64,000 bases of DNA, from the NCBI RefSeq assembly GCF_963675585.1, contig NZ_OY776414.1, positions 3,823,001-3,887,000 on the forward strand, written 5' to 3'. Positions 8,823 through 18,044 of this stretch are shown in pieces; within the stretch, counting starts at the first letter, position 1, and every line of letters starts with the position of its first letter. Under the pieces are notes generated by a model. That model was not told the origin of the DNA. It did no database searches and saw only the letters and a list, made by a program, of their open reading frames with translations. The translations under genes and the position numbers were made by a program. The stretch comes from an uncultured Draconibacterium sp. (GTDB taxonomy: Bacteria; Bacteroidota; Bacteroidia; Bacteroidales; Prolixibacteraceae).

Positions 8823-10220
8823 ATGAATTTAAAAATCAGAAGATTAGTGAAAAACAATATAAAGCAAACTTTGCATGTTTTTGCAGGTATTTTGTTCTTA
8901 GCCGTTATTTTTGCTGCTTGTAACGACAGCAATGATCTTGGATTCGAAATCTTACCAAGTGAGGATCTGATAAACGTAAAAAGCGTTGTGGTTAAAGACG
9001 ACATTTCGGCATTTACATTTTCAGAAACAGGATTAATAAGTAGTGGTGGAACAAGTATGCTTGGAAGCTTCAACGATCCGGACTTTGGAAGTACACACAT
9101 CAATTTTGCAGCTCAATTCAGACTTAGTTCGTTTCCGCAGTACGGAACAAATGCAGTAGCCGATTCAGTGAAACTGTATTTATATTATCGTTCGGTTTAT
9201 GGCGACACGCTTACGGCTCAAAACCTGAAAGTGTACGAATTGGAGTCTTCGCTTGATCCGGATATTGATTACACTCAGGATATTGATTTAAAATCGATGT
9301 CGTACGATCAATTATTGGGAGAAATCAATTACACCCCAAAGGTTGAACTTGATTCGGCCTCACAAGATACCATGTACCAGCTTATTAGTATACCTCTTGA
9401 TATTGCACTCGGACAAAAGTTAATTGGTGCTGATTCGATGGACATGATCACTAACGATGCCTTTCTTGAATATTTTAAAGGATTGTATGTTGAATCAGAA
9501 ACAATCTCCGGCCAGGAGGGTAGTCTGTTAACGCTGGATGCATCGTCAAGCAGTTCGTTCCAGGGATCGGCATTGGTCCTTTACTACAATAACGACGAAA
9601 ATATTGCGAAAGAATTAGATCCTGAGCAGGAGCCAGATACGCTATCGAGGGCCTTTATAATAACGCCAAACAGTGCACGAGTAAACAGTATTGAACACGA
9701 CTATACAGGAACACCTTTTATTGAAAATATTGACCAGGAAGTTATTCAGGATCAAAACATTTATGTTCAGCCAACAGGTGGTTTAAAATCGAAAATTTTG
9801 ATTGACGGTTTGGAAACATGGCGCGACTCTGTAATAATACGTGGAACAGATACCATAAAATACGCCATTAACCGTGCTGAAATAATTTTCCAGGTAGATA
9901 CAGTTGTCTCCGACAAAGATTTGTATGCACCGCCGCCACAGCTTCTGTTGACATTTATCGACGACGAAGGAGAAGAAAGACTTCCAACTGACTATTTCTT
10001 TAATCCGGGCTTTTACGGAGGATATATGTATGACGGTTATGTTTACCGTTTTAATATTACGCAGCATTTACAACGGATTATTAATGGTGATGTTGGCAAC
10101 AATGGATTTTATCTATCTACAGGAAGAAGATCTTATTACGCAAACCGGGTTGTTTTGGAAAGTCCGCTTAAAGGAAGTGGTATTCAACTCAAGATAACCT
10201 ACTCTACTTTTATGGAATAA
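8823..10220 (+). CDS. DUF4270 family lipoprotein
   Basis: A 465-residue exported lipoprotein: a long n-region, a hydrophobic stretch FAGILFLAVIFAAC with the lipid-modified Cys33, and then an acidic linker. The body is beta-rich (VADSVKLYLYYRSVYGDTL, VNRAEIIFQVD-like INRAEIIFQVD, GFYLSTGRRSYYANRVVLES), which I recognise as DUF4270. Function is unknown; the family is conserved beside the glycogen-synthase-like gene in this phylum. The gene ends at a strong terminator at 10240-10271. Confidence 0.85.
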   Translation: MNLKIRRLVKNNIKQTLHVFAGILFLAVIFAACNDSNDLGFEILPSEDLINVKSVVVKDDISAFTFSETGLISSGGTSMLGSFNDPDFGSTHINFAAQFRLSSFPQYGTNAVADSVKLYLYYRSVYGDTLTAQNLKVYELESSLDPDIDYTQDIDLKSMSYDQLLGEINYTPKVELDSASQDTMYQLISIPLDIALGQKLIGADSMDMITNDAFLEYFKGLYVESETISGQEGSLLTLDASSSSSFQGSALVLYYNNDENIAKELDPEQEPDTLSRAFIITPNSARVNSIEHDYTGTPFIENIDQEVIQDQNIYVQPTGGLKSKILIDGLETWRDSVIIRGTDTIKYAINRAEIIFQVDTVVSDKDLYAPPPQLLLTFIDDEGEERLPTDYFFNPGFYGGYMYDGYVYRFNITQHLQRIINGDVGNNGFYLSTGRRSYYANRVVLESPLKGSGIQLKITYSTFME

Positions 10221-10239
10221 TAAAAAACAAAAGCATAAG

Positions 10240-10271
10240 AAAGGGGCAGATTCGTTTGAATCTGCCCCTTT
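10240..10271. terminator. Bidirectional intrinsic terminator
   Basis: A perfect 14-bp stem AAAGGGGCAGATTC / GAATCTGCCCCTTT with a 4-base loop. T-rich DNA follows on the plus side and A-rich DNA precedes it. It separates the convergent DUF4270 and DUF4252 genes. Confidence 0.9.
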
Positions 10272-10292
10272 CTATTTTAGTTTAAGCACAGT

Positions 10293-11279
10293 TTATTTTG
10301 TGGTAATTTTAATAATTGTTTTTCCTTCCTTTTCGTCTTCCGTCTTTACAACCTTCTCGATTTCTTCTGTTTTTAAGGTCTTTTTCATGTCCTCTGCCTT
10401 TACCTTTTTCCCGTTTATATAATATACAGTGTTGGTATCGCCGGGTGTACTTAAAAAGATGGGCTGGCGGCCATATTTCTCAGCCATTTCGCGATATTTC
10501 TCGGCCATTTCCAGTTGCTTTTGTGCCTGAAATTGTGCCTGCTGCTCAATTTTTTCCCGCTGTTCTTCCGACAGTTCAGCATGCCGATCGGCCATTTCGC
10601 GGGCGCGGGCTTCAATCTCAGCTATTCGTTCTTCTGACATGTCGAAATAACCGGAAGTCGGAAAACCTGCGTACGAACTACTGTTATCAATTTTATAAAG
10701 GTTTTCCAATCCGCGCAAATTAATGGCCTTGTTTAACGAAGCAACAGTAGCCAGGTCAATGTCTCCCTGCAATTCCACCAGGTTAGTAGCCATCGACGAT
10801 TTAGTGATCAAAGCCAACGCTTTAATTCCAGTATCACTTTTCTTTAAATACACCTTTACATCTTCTCCCATCCTTTTTTCGGTTTTAAAAAGTGTATAGT
10901 TGTTGCTTTTATAGTAATTTAAAATCTCTGCATGCATCAAATCCGATCCGTCTTTTTCCATTTTATCGGGCTTTGTGTCGCCACTGCTTTTGCTGTCAAC
11001 CGAACCGTACCTGTCTCTGTACGAAAAATTTTGAATGTGACTTTCAGAAACCACTAAGATATTGTCGAGTTTACGAAGTGCGGCCGCCACATCAGAGGCC
11101 TCATCCACATTCTTCTTTTTTAAATACAAATCGAACATATCGCTGGTAAGTCTACTCGCACTGAACCCGTCTTTCTCTGCATACTTTTCGGTAAGCTGCT
11201 CAAATAAATTTGCGGATTGCTGTGCCAGTACAGGAAATGAAATTCCGATTACCAACACCATTAAAATTATTTTCTTCAT
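10293..11279 (-). CDS. DUF4252 domain protein with a coiled-coil tail
   Basis: A 328-residue exported protein. Signal peptide residues 1-19 (ending SFPVLAQ) precede a DUF4252-like domain to about residue 180 (FSASRLTSDMFDLYLKKKN, VAAALRKLDNILVV, LVELQGDIDLATVASLNKAI). Residues ~210-275 form a charged helical region rich in E, A, R and Q with the repeated element EMAEKYREMAEKYG. The end, YYINGKKVKAEDMKKTLKTE followed by IEKV, resembles the 'YxINGKxV' element seen in TonB-associated and M56-type proteins. Ordinary DUF4252 proteins are nearer 170 residues, so the tail is an addition. It is the third gene behind an ECF sigma factor and its likely anti-sigma factor. Confidence 0.75.
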   Translation of the reverse strand: MKKIILMVLVIGISFPVLAQQSANLFEQLTEKYAEKDGFSASRLTSDMFDLYLKKKNVDEASDVAAALRKLDNILVVSESHIQNFSYRDRYGSVDSKSSGDTKPDKMEKDGSDLMHAEILNYYKSNNYTLFKTEKRMGEDVKVYLKKSDTGIKALALITKSSMATNLVELQGDIDLATVASLNKAINLRGLENLYKIDNSSSYAGFPTSGYFDMSEERIAEIEARAREMADRHAELSEEQREKIEQQAQFQAQKQLEMAEKYREMAEKYGRQPIFLSTPGDTNTVYYINGKKVKAEDMKKTLKTEEIEKVVKTEDEKEGKTIIKITTK

Positions 11280-11403
11280 GATTTTATTTTTTACTTTTTT
11301 CTATTACTTATTCCTGCTATTTTCGGAGCCTGCAGTTCTCCTACTCACAATCGCATTTTTATATTCAAAACCTAATTCACCCATTTAATCAATCTCTCAT
11401 TTA

Positions 11404-11841
11404 TTAATTTATAATAATCTCCACATCATTATCAACCCACAACACCAGCATATCGTCTTGCTCTTGCGGCGGCTGAAGACTTTCTGAAATCTGAAACAAA
11501 GCTTGCTCCATTACAAAGAAATTGTCTTCCAGTTGTGTTCTTCTATTCTTTTTAACATCCAGAAAAACAGTGAATAAAATAAGAACTACTGCTGCCGCCG
11601 AAACAAAAGAATACATTTTCATCCGACGTATTTTCTTTTCTTTCCCGGCTGAAAAAATCCCGTTAAAAAGATCCTCTTCCAGATTTTCCGGCACACGAGC
11701 TTCTCTTTCAAAATAGTCGAATATCGTTTGCTCTATGCCATAACCGGCATCCTTGCGCGCCAACTCTCTTACTTCCTGCTCTTCTTGCAGCGATGTGTCG
11801 CCTTTGTAATATTTGTCAAACAAACTGTTTTGTTTTGTCAT
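11404..11841 (-). CDS. Putative anti-sigma factor (single-span membrane protein)
   Basis: A 145-residue protein if started at the ATG at 11839-11841 (MTKQNSLFDKYYKG); an upstream ATG at 11859 is possible but would deepen the overlap. An N-terminal helical segment (DKYYKGDTSLQEEQEVRELA) resembles the cytoplasmic sigma-binding part of Bacteroidota anti-sigma proteins. A single membrane span follows (YSFVSAAAVVLILFTVFL), then a short periplasmic tail. The gene overlaps the end of the ECF sigma gene by 26 bp, the arrangement expected of a sigma/anti-sigma pair. Assignment rests mainly on context and topology. Confidence 0.65.
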   Translation of the reverse strand: MTKQNSLFDKYYKGDTSLQEEQEVRELARKDAGYGIEQTIFDYFEREARVPENLEEDLFNGIFSAGKEKKIRRMKMYSFVSAAAVVLILFTVFLDVKKNRRTQLEDNFFVMEQALFQISESLQPPQEQDDMLVLWVDNDVEIIIN

Positions 11842-12337
11842 AGTCGTAAATTTTTTCAACTTCCTCTTTCACTTTCTGCCTCGCTCTTGATAATATCACA
11901 CGTATATTTGGTACTTCATCACCGGTTATTTCTTTTATCTCCTCAAACGAAAAACCATCAATATCGCGTAACTGAAGAACTGTTCTGTATTTCTCGGGCA
12001 AATTACAGATTGCACGGTGTACACATTCAAATTTCTCTTTTGTTTCCTGACTTACTTCATCGGCCTCAAGATTTAGTATTTTGTAGCGATCAGCTTCCTG
12101 AATCCTTTCAGGTCGTTTCTTTTTTAGTAAATCGAAACTGTAATTTCGTGCCATTGTAACTATGTATGCCGATTGATTCGTACATTCATCCAGCTCCTTT
12201 CGTTTATTCCACAACTTCACCATTAAATCCTGCAAGGCATCCCGTGTTTCTTCCTCATTCCCAAGAATTCGAAACAACATCGGATACAATTTTCGCGAAA
12301 ACGGAATTACCTTATTTTTAAACTCTTCTGTGGTCAT
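11816..12337 (-). CDS. RNA polymerase ECF sigma factor
   Basis: About 173 residues from the ATG at 12335-12337 (MTTEEFKNKVIPFSRKLYP); an ATG nine codons upstream is also in frame. Region 2 is visible as RILGNEEETRDALQDLMVKLWNKR and YIVTMARNYSFDLLKKKR. Region 4 is visible as LPEKYRTVLQLRDIDGFSFE with EIKEITGDEVPNIRVILSRA, the DNA-binding helix-turn-helix. It would direct a small regulon, probably under control of the membrane protein encoded immediately downstream and overlapping it, with the DUF4252 gene third in the same operon. Confidence 0.92.
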   Translation of the reverse strand: MTTEEFKNKVIPFSRKLYPMLFRILGNEEETRDALQDLMVKLWNKRKELDECTNQSAYIVTMARNYSFDLLKKKRPERIQEADRYKILNLEADEVSQETKEKFECVHRAICNLPEKYRTVLQLRDIDGFSFEEIKEITGDEVPNIRVILSRARQKVKEEVEKIYDYDKTKQFV

Positions 12338-12467
12338 CTGTAATAATCGACGAATAGCTATCAAAGTTATAACAAATGGATGGTATATTTTTTTTCATAA
12401 AAAAATGGGTATTCGCGAATTGAAAGCCTGTTGATTTTACCGAAATGTTTATTTTTACATCCATTGC

Positions 12468-13037
12468 ATGACACTAACTCAACTGATAACATATATCCTA
12501 ATTGGCATTGGTCTTAGTTTCGACTCATTTGCTGTATCCGTTTCGTGTGGATTAATGAAACGCGAAATTAAATTCAGTCAGGCGGCTGTTGTAGCCGGAT
12601 CACTGGCTTTTTTTCAAGCCTTGTTTCCTGTATTGGGGTGGTTTATTGGAGAAGCCGTAAAGGACCTTATTTCATCGCTCGATCACTGGATCGCATTAGG
12701 CCTTTTGTCGTTTATTGGTATAAAAATGATTGTTGAAGGCACAAAAGAGAACGGCTCGTTAACCAACTTTAATCCCTTTAAATTAAGCATGTTAATTGGT
12801 CTTTCAATTGCCACCAGCATCGATGCTTTGGTAGTAGGTTTAAGTTTTGGTTTTCTCGATATGCCTATTCTTTTTCCGGTACTGGTAATTGGTTTTGTAA
12901 CTTTTGTGGCTTCCATGCTGGGTATGTTATTCGGTAAAAATATTTCAGCCAAACGCAGTCATCAATCGCTAATACTGGGTGGTATTATATTGATTTCGAT
13001 TGGGTTAAAAATACTCGTTGAACATCTTTGGTTCTAA
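12468..13037 (+). CDS. mntP: Manganese efflux pump MntP
   Basis: A 189-residue inner-membrane protein with six predicted spans. The first carries GIGLSFDSFAVSVSCG and the fourth GLSIATSIDALVVGLSFGF, two related halves that both contain the conserved Asp-Ser/Asp-Ala metal-site motif of MntP. It exports Mn(II). No riboswitch-like leader is visible in the 100 bp upstream. Its stop overlaps the stop of the convergent lipoprotein gene. Confidence 0.93.
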   Translation: MTLTQLITYILIGIGLSFDSFAVSVSCGLMKREIKFSQAAVVAGSLAFFQALFPVLGWFIGEAVKDLISSLDHWIALGLLSFIGIKMIVEGTKENGSLTNFNPFKLSMLIGLSIATSIDALVVGLSFGFLDMPILFPVLVIGFVTFVASMLGMLFGKNISAKRSHQSLILGGIILISIGLKILVEHLWF

Positions 13038-13441
13038 TTTTCAACTGAAATAACTAACTCAACCAAATAATCTCCCATTTTAATCTGGGTTACAATGTCG
13101 GGATAAGGGGAAACCTCAAGCAATTTAAAATTGTACTTCCCCGAAGTTGCACTTACATCATCGGGTAATGTGAGAATAATTGTGTCGGCAACAGGCTTGG
13201 TAATTTCAATTGTAACTGCTACTTCGCCTGCCCAAACACACATTGCACCAGTCGGGCATCGCGAATCGTTTATTTCTGACAAAGTAAACCTCAAACTTCC
13301 ATCGCTCGATGTATAGTCCTGATTGAGTTGAAATTCCGCTTCTTTCCCCATTGTAAATTTGATGGAATTGTCATCTTCCTTTTTACACGAAAGAAGAAAG
13401 ATCAGGAGCACAAAACTGAAAATAAACGCAGCCCGCATCAC
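13034..13441 (-). CDS. Small lipoprotein of unknown function
   Basis: A 135-residue protein with lipobox IFLLSC (Cys19) and then KKEDDN. The mature part is a compact beta-rich domain that includes the motif NDSRCPTGAMCVWAGEVAV, a Cys-x5-Cys-x-W-A-G signature I have seen in small Bacteroidota lipoproteins of unknown role. The two Cys may form a disulfide. The last codons overlap mntP convergently by four bases. No function can be given. Confidence 0.7.
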   Translation of the reverse strand: MMRAAFIFSFVLLIFLLSCKKEDDNSIKFTMGKEAEFQLNQDYTSSDGSLRFTLSEINDSRCPTGAMCVWAGEVAVTIEITKPVADTIILTLPDDVSATSGKYNFKLLEVSPYPDIVTQIKMGDYLVELVISVEN

Positions 13442-13559
13442 ACTCTTTTTAATTCAGACGCAAATCTAAATAAAAAAGTTGCGCTTATTTTTCACCAAAT
13501 CCTAAAAATTGGTTGACGAAAAAACTGTACTTTCACCTGCTCATTCAAGAAACATTAAA

Positions 13560-14009
13560 ATGTCGATAATCAGAGTAACCAAGAAATTTCATTTTGAAAT
13601 GGCGCATGCCTTGTTCCAATACGACGGTTTGTGCAGAAATATTCATGGACACACTTATAACCTGGAGATTACTTTACTCGGAGAAATACGAAATGAACCT
13701 GGCCATCCAAAAGATGGAATGGTCATTGATTTTGGGAATTTAAAACAACTGGTAAAAAAACACATCGTTAACAAGTTTGACCATTCGCTGGTTGTTAACT
13801 CGCTGTTTCCGGCAGAACACATCGAAGCTTTTAAAAAAGCAACAGAACGTTTAATTGTTCTCGATTTTCAGCCCACATCAGAAAATATGGTTGTTTATTT
13901 TGCCAAAATCCTTCAACAAGTTTTACCTTCAAACGTTTCTCTTTTTAGCATACGACTGTACGAAACAGCAACATCGTACGCCGAGTGGTTTGCTTCTGAC
14001 AACGAATAA
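13560..14009 (+). CDS. queD: 6-carboxy-tetrahydropterin synthase (QueD/PTPS family)
   Basis: A 149-residue protein from the ATG at 13560 (MSIIRVTKKFHFEMAHAL); 17 further in-frame codons upstream look like leader. Zinc ligands His16, His29 and His31 and catalytic Cys25 are present in MAHAL and CRNIHGHTY. A C-terminal SIRLYETATSYAEW segment carries the pterin-binding Glu. The enzyme makes 6-carboxy-tetrahydropterin for queuosine, or 6-pyruvoyl-tetrahydropterin in the related PTPS branch; the CxxxHGH spacing favours QueD. It lies 64 bp upstream of polA. Confidence 0.88.
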   Translation: MSIIRVTKKFHFEMAHALFQYDGLCRNIHGHTYNLEITLLGEIRNEPGHPKDGMVIDFGNLKQLVKKHIVNKFDHSLVVNSLFPAEHIEAFKKATERLIVLDFQPTSENMVVYFAKILQQVLPSNVSLFSIRLYETATSYAEWFASDNE

Positions 14010-14073
14010 ACAATGTAAATCAGATAAAAAAAACTCTTTCGGAATAATAAATACACCAAATAAAACTAAGAAT

Positions 14074-16848
14074 ATGTCTGAATCCGGTCAGCAAAAACTT
14101 TTTCTTTTAGATGCTTTCGCCTTAATATACCGCAGCTATTTTGCATTTATCCGCAATCCACGCTTTAATTCAAAAGGCCTAAATACCTCAGCCATGCTGG
14201 GCGTTACCAATACAATTATTCAGGTATTAGAAAAAGAAAATCCGCATTACATTGGAGTAGTATTTGATGTATCGGCACCTACTTTCCGGCACGAAATGTT
14301 TGAGGCTTACAAAGCCAACCGCGACGAAATGCCGGAGGATTTGCGCAAATCAATTCCGTATATCCGGAAAATTATTGAAGCGTTTAATATTCCGATCATC
14401 GAGAAAGCAGGATTTGAAGCCGACGATGTAATTGGCACGCTGGCAAAAAAGGCCGAAAAAGAAGGTTTTATTACCTACATGATGACGCCTGACAAAGATT
14501 ACGCACAACTGGTTTCCGACAATATTTTTATGTTTAAACCGGGCAAGGCCGGCGGCGATGCCGAAGTGTGGGGTTTACCCGAGGTACAGGAAAGCTTTGG
14601 CATTGAAACCGCCGAACAGGTGATTGACATACTTGGTTTGATGGGCGATTCGGCCGATAATATTCCGGGTTGTCCGGGTGTTGGTCCAAAATCGGCACAA
14701 AAACTTATTGAAGAGTTTGGTAGTATTGATGGCATTTACAAAAACACAGATAAATTAAAAGGCAAACAAAAAGAACGCCTTATTGAAAACCAAGAACAAG
14801 TGCGGCTTTCGCGCGTTTTAGCAACCATTATCCAAGACGTTCCGATTGATTTTGACAAAGAGAAGCTGATCCGCGAAGACCTTAAAAAGGAAGAACTCAA
14901 AAAGCTTTTTGAGGAGTTGGAATTCAGAACACTTATTTCGCGGTTGAATTTAGCCGAAGCGCCACAACTGGAAATGAACATGCAGGGCACACTATTTGGA
15001 ACACCGGAAGTTGCTGCACCTGAAACCAAATCAACCGAAACTATTGAAACAGTACCACATCAGTATTACCTGGTTGAAAATGAAATGCAACGAGCCAGTT
15101 TACGTGCTGAATTATCGGTTCAAAAAGAATTCTGTTTTGATACAGAAACCACCGGACTGGACACGCAAATTGCAGAAATTGTATGCATGTCGTTTGCGTT
15201 TCGCGAGCACGAAGCTTACTGTGTGACTTTGCCCAAAGAACGCGAAGCAGCACAAAAAATAATGAATGAATTTCGTGAGATTTTTGCCGATGAAAAAGTG
15301 ATCAAAATTGGTCAGAACTTAAAATATGATATTGAAATTCTGAGCAATTATAACATTCCTGTAAAAGGGCCGCTTTATGATACGATGATTGCGCATTACT
15401 TAATTCAACCCGACATGAAACACGGTTTGGATTTGTTGTGTCTGCAATATTTAAATTACGAAAAAGTACCGACTGAAAACCTGATTGGCAAGAAAGGTAA
15501 AAACCAAATAACCATGCGATCGGTTCCTACTGAAAAGTTACGCGATTATGCCTGCGAAGATGCCGATCTTACACTTCAATTAAAAAATGCACTTGACCCG
15601 GAACTGGACAAAGCCGAAGTACGTGAGTTATTTGAAACAATGGAAATGCCGCTTATACCGGTACTTGCCAGCATGGAAAAAGCAGGAGTAAAATTAAACT
15701 CCGACGAGTTAAACGCCTACGCAGTTGTTTTACGCGAACAAATTATTCAGCTCGAAAAAGAAATTATTGAACTTGCCGGCGAAGAGTTTAATGTGTCGTC
15801 GCCAAAGCAGTTGGGACCCATTCTTTTTGAGAAGTTGAATCTCGACAGCAAAGCGAAAAAGACAAAAACCAAACAATATTCAACTGCCGAAGAAGTTTTG
15901 GTTCGTTTGGTCGACCGTCATCCAATTGTGCAAAAAGTATTGGATTTCAGGGGACTAAAAAAATTATTGTCGACTTATGTTGAAGCTTTGCCTTTGCTCG
16001 TAAATCCAAAAACGGGAAAAATACATACTTCGTACAACCAGGCCATTGCTGCAACCGGTCGTTTAAGTTCGGTAAATCCCAACTTGCAGAATATTCCAAT
16101 TCGTACCGAAAACGGGCGCGAGCTCAGAAAAGCGTTTATTCCTTCGGATGAAGAACATACTTTCTTTTCGGCTGACTACTCGCAAATTGAGCTTCGAATT
16201 ATGGCTGCTCTCAGCCAAGACGAAGAAATGTTACTTGCTTTTAACGAGAACCAGGATATTCACTCCATAACTGCATCCAAAATATACCAGGTCCCGCTCG
16301 ATCAGGTTGATTCCGACATGCGGCGCAAAGCCAAAACCGCCAACTTTGGAATTATCTACGGAATTTCGGCATTTGGCCTTTCGCAACGCCTGAACATACC
16401 ACGTACCGAGGCAAAAGATTTAATTGACGGATATTTCGAGAATTTTCCGAAGATTAAAGGTTTTATGGACAAACAGATAGAACTGGCCCGCAACCAGGGC
16501 TATGTACAAACCATTAAAGGCCGCAAACGCTATTTAAACGACATCAATTCGGCAAATGCCGTGGTTCGTGGAATGGCTGAGCGAAATGCCATAAACGCTC
16601 CGATTCAGGGTTCGGCAGCCGATATAATTAAATTGGCCATGATTAATATTCATCGGAAAATGGAAGAACAAAACTTAAAGTCGAAAATGATTTTACAGGT
16701 GCACGATGAATTAAATTTTGATGTTTATAAGCCGGAACTTGAAGCAGTTCGAGACCTGGTTAAAACAGAAATGGAGCAGGTTGTGAACATCGGCGTTCAA
16801 TTAACTGTTGAAAGTAATGCAGCAGATAATTGGTTAGATGCGCACTAG
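14074..16848 (+). CDS. polA: DNA polymerase I
   Basis: A 924-residue protein from the ATG at 14074 (MSESGQQKLFLLDAFALIY). An open frame continues 73 codons upstream but overlaps queD and has no family similarity. Domains in order: 5' nuclease (1-~290, with DKDYAQLV and the helix-hairpin-helix NIPGCPGVGPKSAQKL), 3'-5' exonuclease (~320-510, with intact DTETTGL at Asp356/Glu358, GQNLKYD and YACEDADLT), and polymerase (~550-924). Polymerase motif A is DYSQIELRI (Asp701), motif B RRKAKTANFGIIYG, and motif C QVHDE (Asp878). All three activities should be present. Replication-gap repair and primer removal. Confidence 0.97.
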   Translation: MSESGQQKLFLLDAFALIYRSYFAFIRNPRFNSKGLNTSAMLGVTNTIIQVLEKENPHYIGVVFDVSAPTFRHEMFEAYKANRDEMPEDLRKSIPYIRKIIEAFNIPIIEKAGFEADDVIGTLAKKAEKEGFITYMMTPDKDYAQLVSDNIFMFKPGKAGGDAEVWGLPEVQESFGIETAEQVIDILGLMGDSADNIPGCPGVGPKSAQKLIEEFGSIDGIYKNTDKLKGKQKERLIENQEQVRLSRVLATIIQDVPIDFDKEKLIREDLKKEELKKLFEELEFRTLISRLNLAEAPQLEMNMQGTLFGTPEVAAPETKSTETIETVPHQYYLVENEMQRASLRAELSVQKEFCFDTETTGLDTQIAEIVCMSFAFREHEAYCVTLPKEREAAQKIMNEFREIFADEKVIKIGQNLKYDIEILSNYNIPVKGPLYDTMIAHYLIQPDMKHGLDLLCLQYLNYEKVPTENLIGKKGKNQITMRSVPTEKLRDYACEDADLTLQLKNALDPELDKAEVRELFETMEMPLIPVLASMEKAGVKLNSDELNAYAVVLREQIIQLEKEIIELAGEEFNVSSPKQLGPILFEKLNLDSKAKKTKTKQYSTAEEVLVRLVDRHPIVQKVLDFRGLKKLLSTYVEALPLLVNPKTGKIHTSYNQAIAATGRLSSVNPNLQNIPIRTENGRELRKAFIPSDEEHTFFSADYSQIELRIMAALSQDEEMLLAFNENQDIHSITASKIYQVPLDQVDSDMRRKAKTANFGIIYGISAFGLSQRLNIPRTEAKDLIDGYFENFPKIKGFMDKQIELARNQGYVQTIKGRKRYLNDINSANAVVRGMAERNAINAPIQGSAADIIKLAMINIHRKMEEQNLKSKMILQVHDELNFDVYKPELEAVRDLVKTEMEQVVNIGVQLTVESNAADNWLDAH

Positions 16849-16853
16849 GTTTT

Positions 16854-17012
16854 ATGAATTACGAGATAAACACGGAGGATGATTACAGAGATGCCTTAAA
16901 AAGGTTTCTTGAAATTTGTGTTGCGCCGAAAGACGAACTTGAGGTAAAGGAAATGTACCTGTTAATGGAATTGATGGGACGTTACGAGCAGGAAAATTGT
17001 TCTTCCAATTAA
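16854..17012 (+). CDS. Orphan HigA-type antitoxin N-terminal segment (small protein)
   Basis: A 52-residue frame starting MNYEINTEDDYRDALKRF, five bases after the polA stop. It resembles the N-terminal helical region of HigA/XRE-type antitoxins of the 'I-x-TE-x-(D/E)Y-x-x-AL' kind, with a later segment MYLLMELMGRYEQE matching their 'ELLVLLIEKYE' helix. The helix-turn-helix that should follow is absent: the frame stops at residue 52, and no toxin gene is adjacent. It could be a truncated antitoxin, or a real small protein made from that module. Low certainty. Confidence 0.5.
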   Translation: MNYEINTEDDYRDALKRFLEICVAPKDELEVKEMYLLMELMGRYEQENCSSN

Positions 17013-17027
17013 ATTCGTATTTCTGTT

Positions 17028-17963
17028 TTATTCGTACAATTGATAAAATAATTTTTCCACTTCTGCTTTATATTTTATCATCGATTTAGACTTTTTTATT
17101 TGCTTAAATGCCTTTGGCTGATTTGGAAAATTAAATGAGAAATAAGACCAAAACTGTTGCATTTTATTAAGGGTATTGCCTTCGTTGTCCATAATTTCGG
17201 AATACGATTCAAACATTAAACGATGAAAATCGCGTAATTTTTCTCGTTTTGTTTCTGCCGTAATTTCTATCCCTTTCATTTCCTCCGGCAAGAAAGGATT
17301 CATCAAAATTCCCCGCCCCAACATCCAGGTTTTTATCTCCGGGAATTGTTTTTGGCGATTCTCATAATCGCTAACCGTAAAAATGTCGCCATTAAAAACC
17401 AGTTCATGTTGGAGGTCTTTCTGAACCATTTCAAAACGCGTTTCGAGAATAGAACCGGAATAAAGCTGTTGTGCAATTCGAGGATGAAAGATGACTTCCT
17501 TAAGCGGAAATTTATTCAGAATTGGAATAATCTGCTGAATTTCATTTTCCGACTGCAATCCTGCACGTAATTTTACAGAAAGAGGGGTATTCCATTTTTC
17601 GAAATAGGAACTTAGTATCGCTTCAATTTTTGCAGGAAAGGGCAATAAACCCGAACCTTTTCCACGTTTGGTAACCATCGGATACGGGCAACCCATATTC
17701 AGATTTATTTCGGAGTACCCAAGATCAGTTAAGCGGGCCACCAAGGTTTCCAGCTCTTTGCCATCTTCAACTAAAACCTGTGGAACCACACGCAGTTGTG
17801 TATTATTTTCAGGTGTAATTTCTTTATTGTATTTGGCGGGAACATCTCCGTTTTTAATCGAAATGTAGGGAATAAAATAAGCATCGACTCCGGTAAAAAC
17901 CTGTGCGAAGTTTTTTCGGTAAACAAAATCGGTAAAACCCTGTAGTGGCGCCAAATAAATCAT
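17028..17963 (-). CDS. tRNA-dihydrouridine synthase (second Dus paralogue)
   Basis: A 311-residue flavoenzyme of the Dus family: MIYLAPLQGFTDFVYRKNF at the FMN-binding N-terminus, EINLNMGCPYP with the catalytic Cys, VKLRAGL, VIFHPRIA, and NGDIF for phosphate binding. It differs clearly from the dusB product at the window start, with a shorter C-terminus and PLQGFTD instead of PMEDVT, and is nearer the DusC-like branch. Which uridine it modifies cannot be told. It is convergent with the small frame behind polA. Confidence 0.88.
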   Translation of the reverse strand: MIYLAPLQGFTDFVYRKNFAQVFTGVDAYFIPYISIKNGDVPAKYNKEITPENNTQLRVVPQVLVEDGKELETLVARLTDLGYSEINLNMGCPYPMVTKRGKGSGLLPFPAKIEAILSSYFEKWNTPLSVKLRAGLQSENEIQQIIPILNKFPLKEVIFHPRIAQQLYSGSILETRFEMVQKDLQHELVFNGDIFTVSDYENRQKQFPEIKTWMLGRGILMNPFLPEEMKGIEITAETKREKLRDFHRLMFESYSEIMDNEGNTLNKMQQFWSYFSFNFPNQPKAFKQIKKSKSMIKYKAEVEKLFYQLYE

Positions 17964-18004
17964 GTGCGAAAATAATCACCAAAATACAATTTACAAATCT
18001 CAAT

Positions 18005-18031
18005 TTTGGGATTTGTAATTTATTATCTTTG
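18005..18031 (+). promoter_or_regulatory. Candidate promoter of the DUF4271-hemD unit
   Basis: TATCTTTG at 18024-18031 matches the TAnnTTTG -7 consensus, and TTTG at 18005-18008 is a possible -33 box, though the spacing of 15 bp is short. The ATG at 18045 follows closely. Confidence 0.45.
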
Positions 18032-18044
18032 CGCCGATAAAGAA

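Noticed and set aside
12365-12467. yybP-ykoY manganese riboswitch before mntP
   Set aside because: The leader is only about 100 bp and AT-rich, and I see none of the conserved stem elements.
13855-14073. A longer DNA polymerase I starting 73 codons upstream
   Set aside because: The extension overlaps queD and shows no Pol I similarity; the family N-terminus fits the ATG at 14074.
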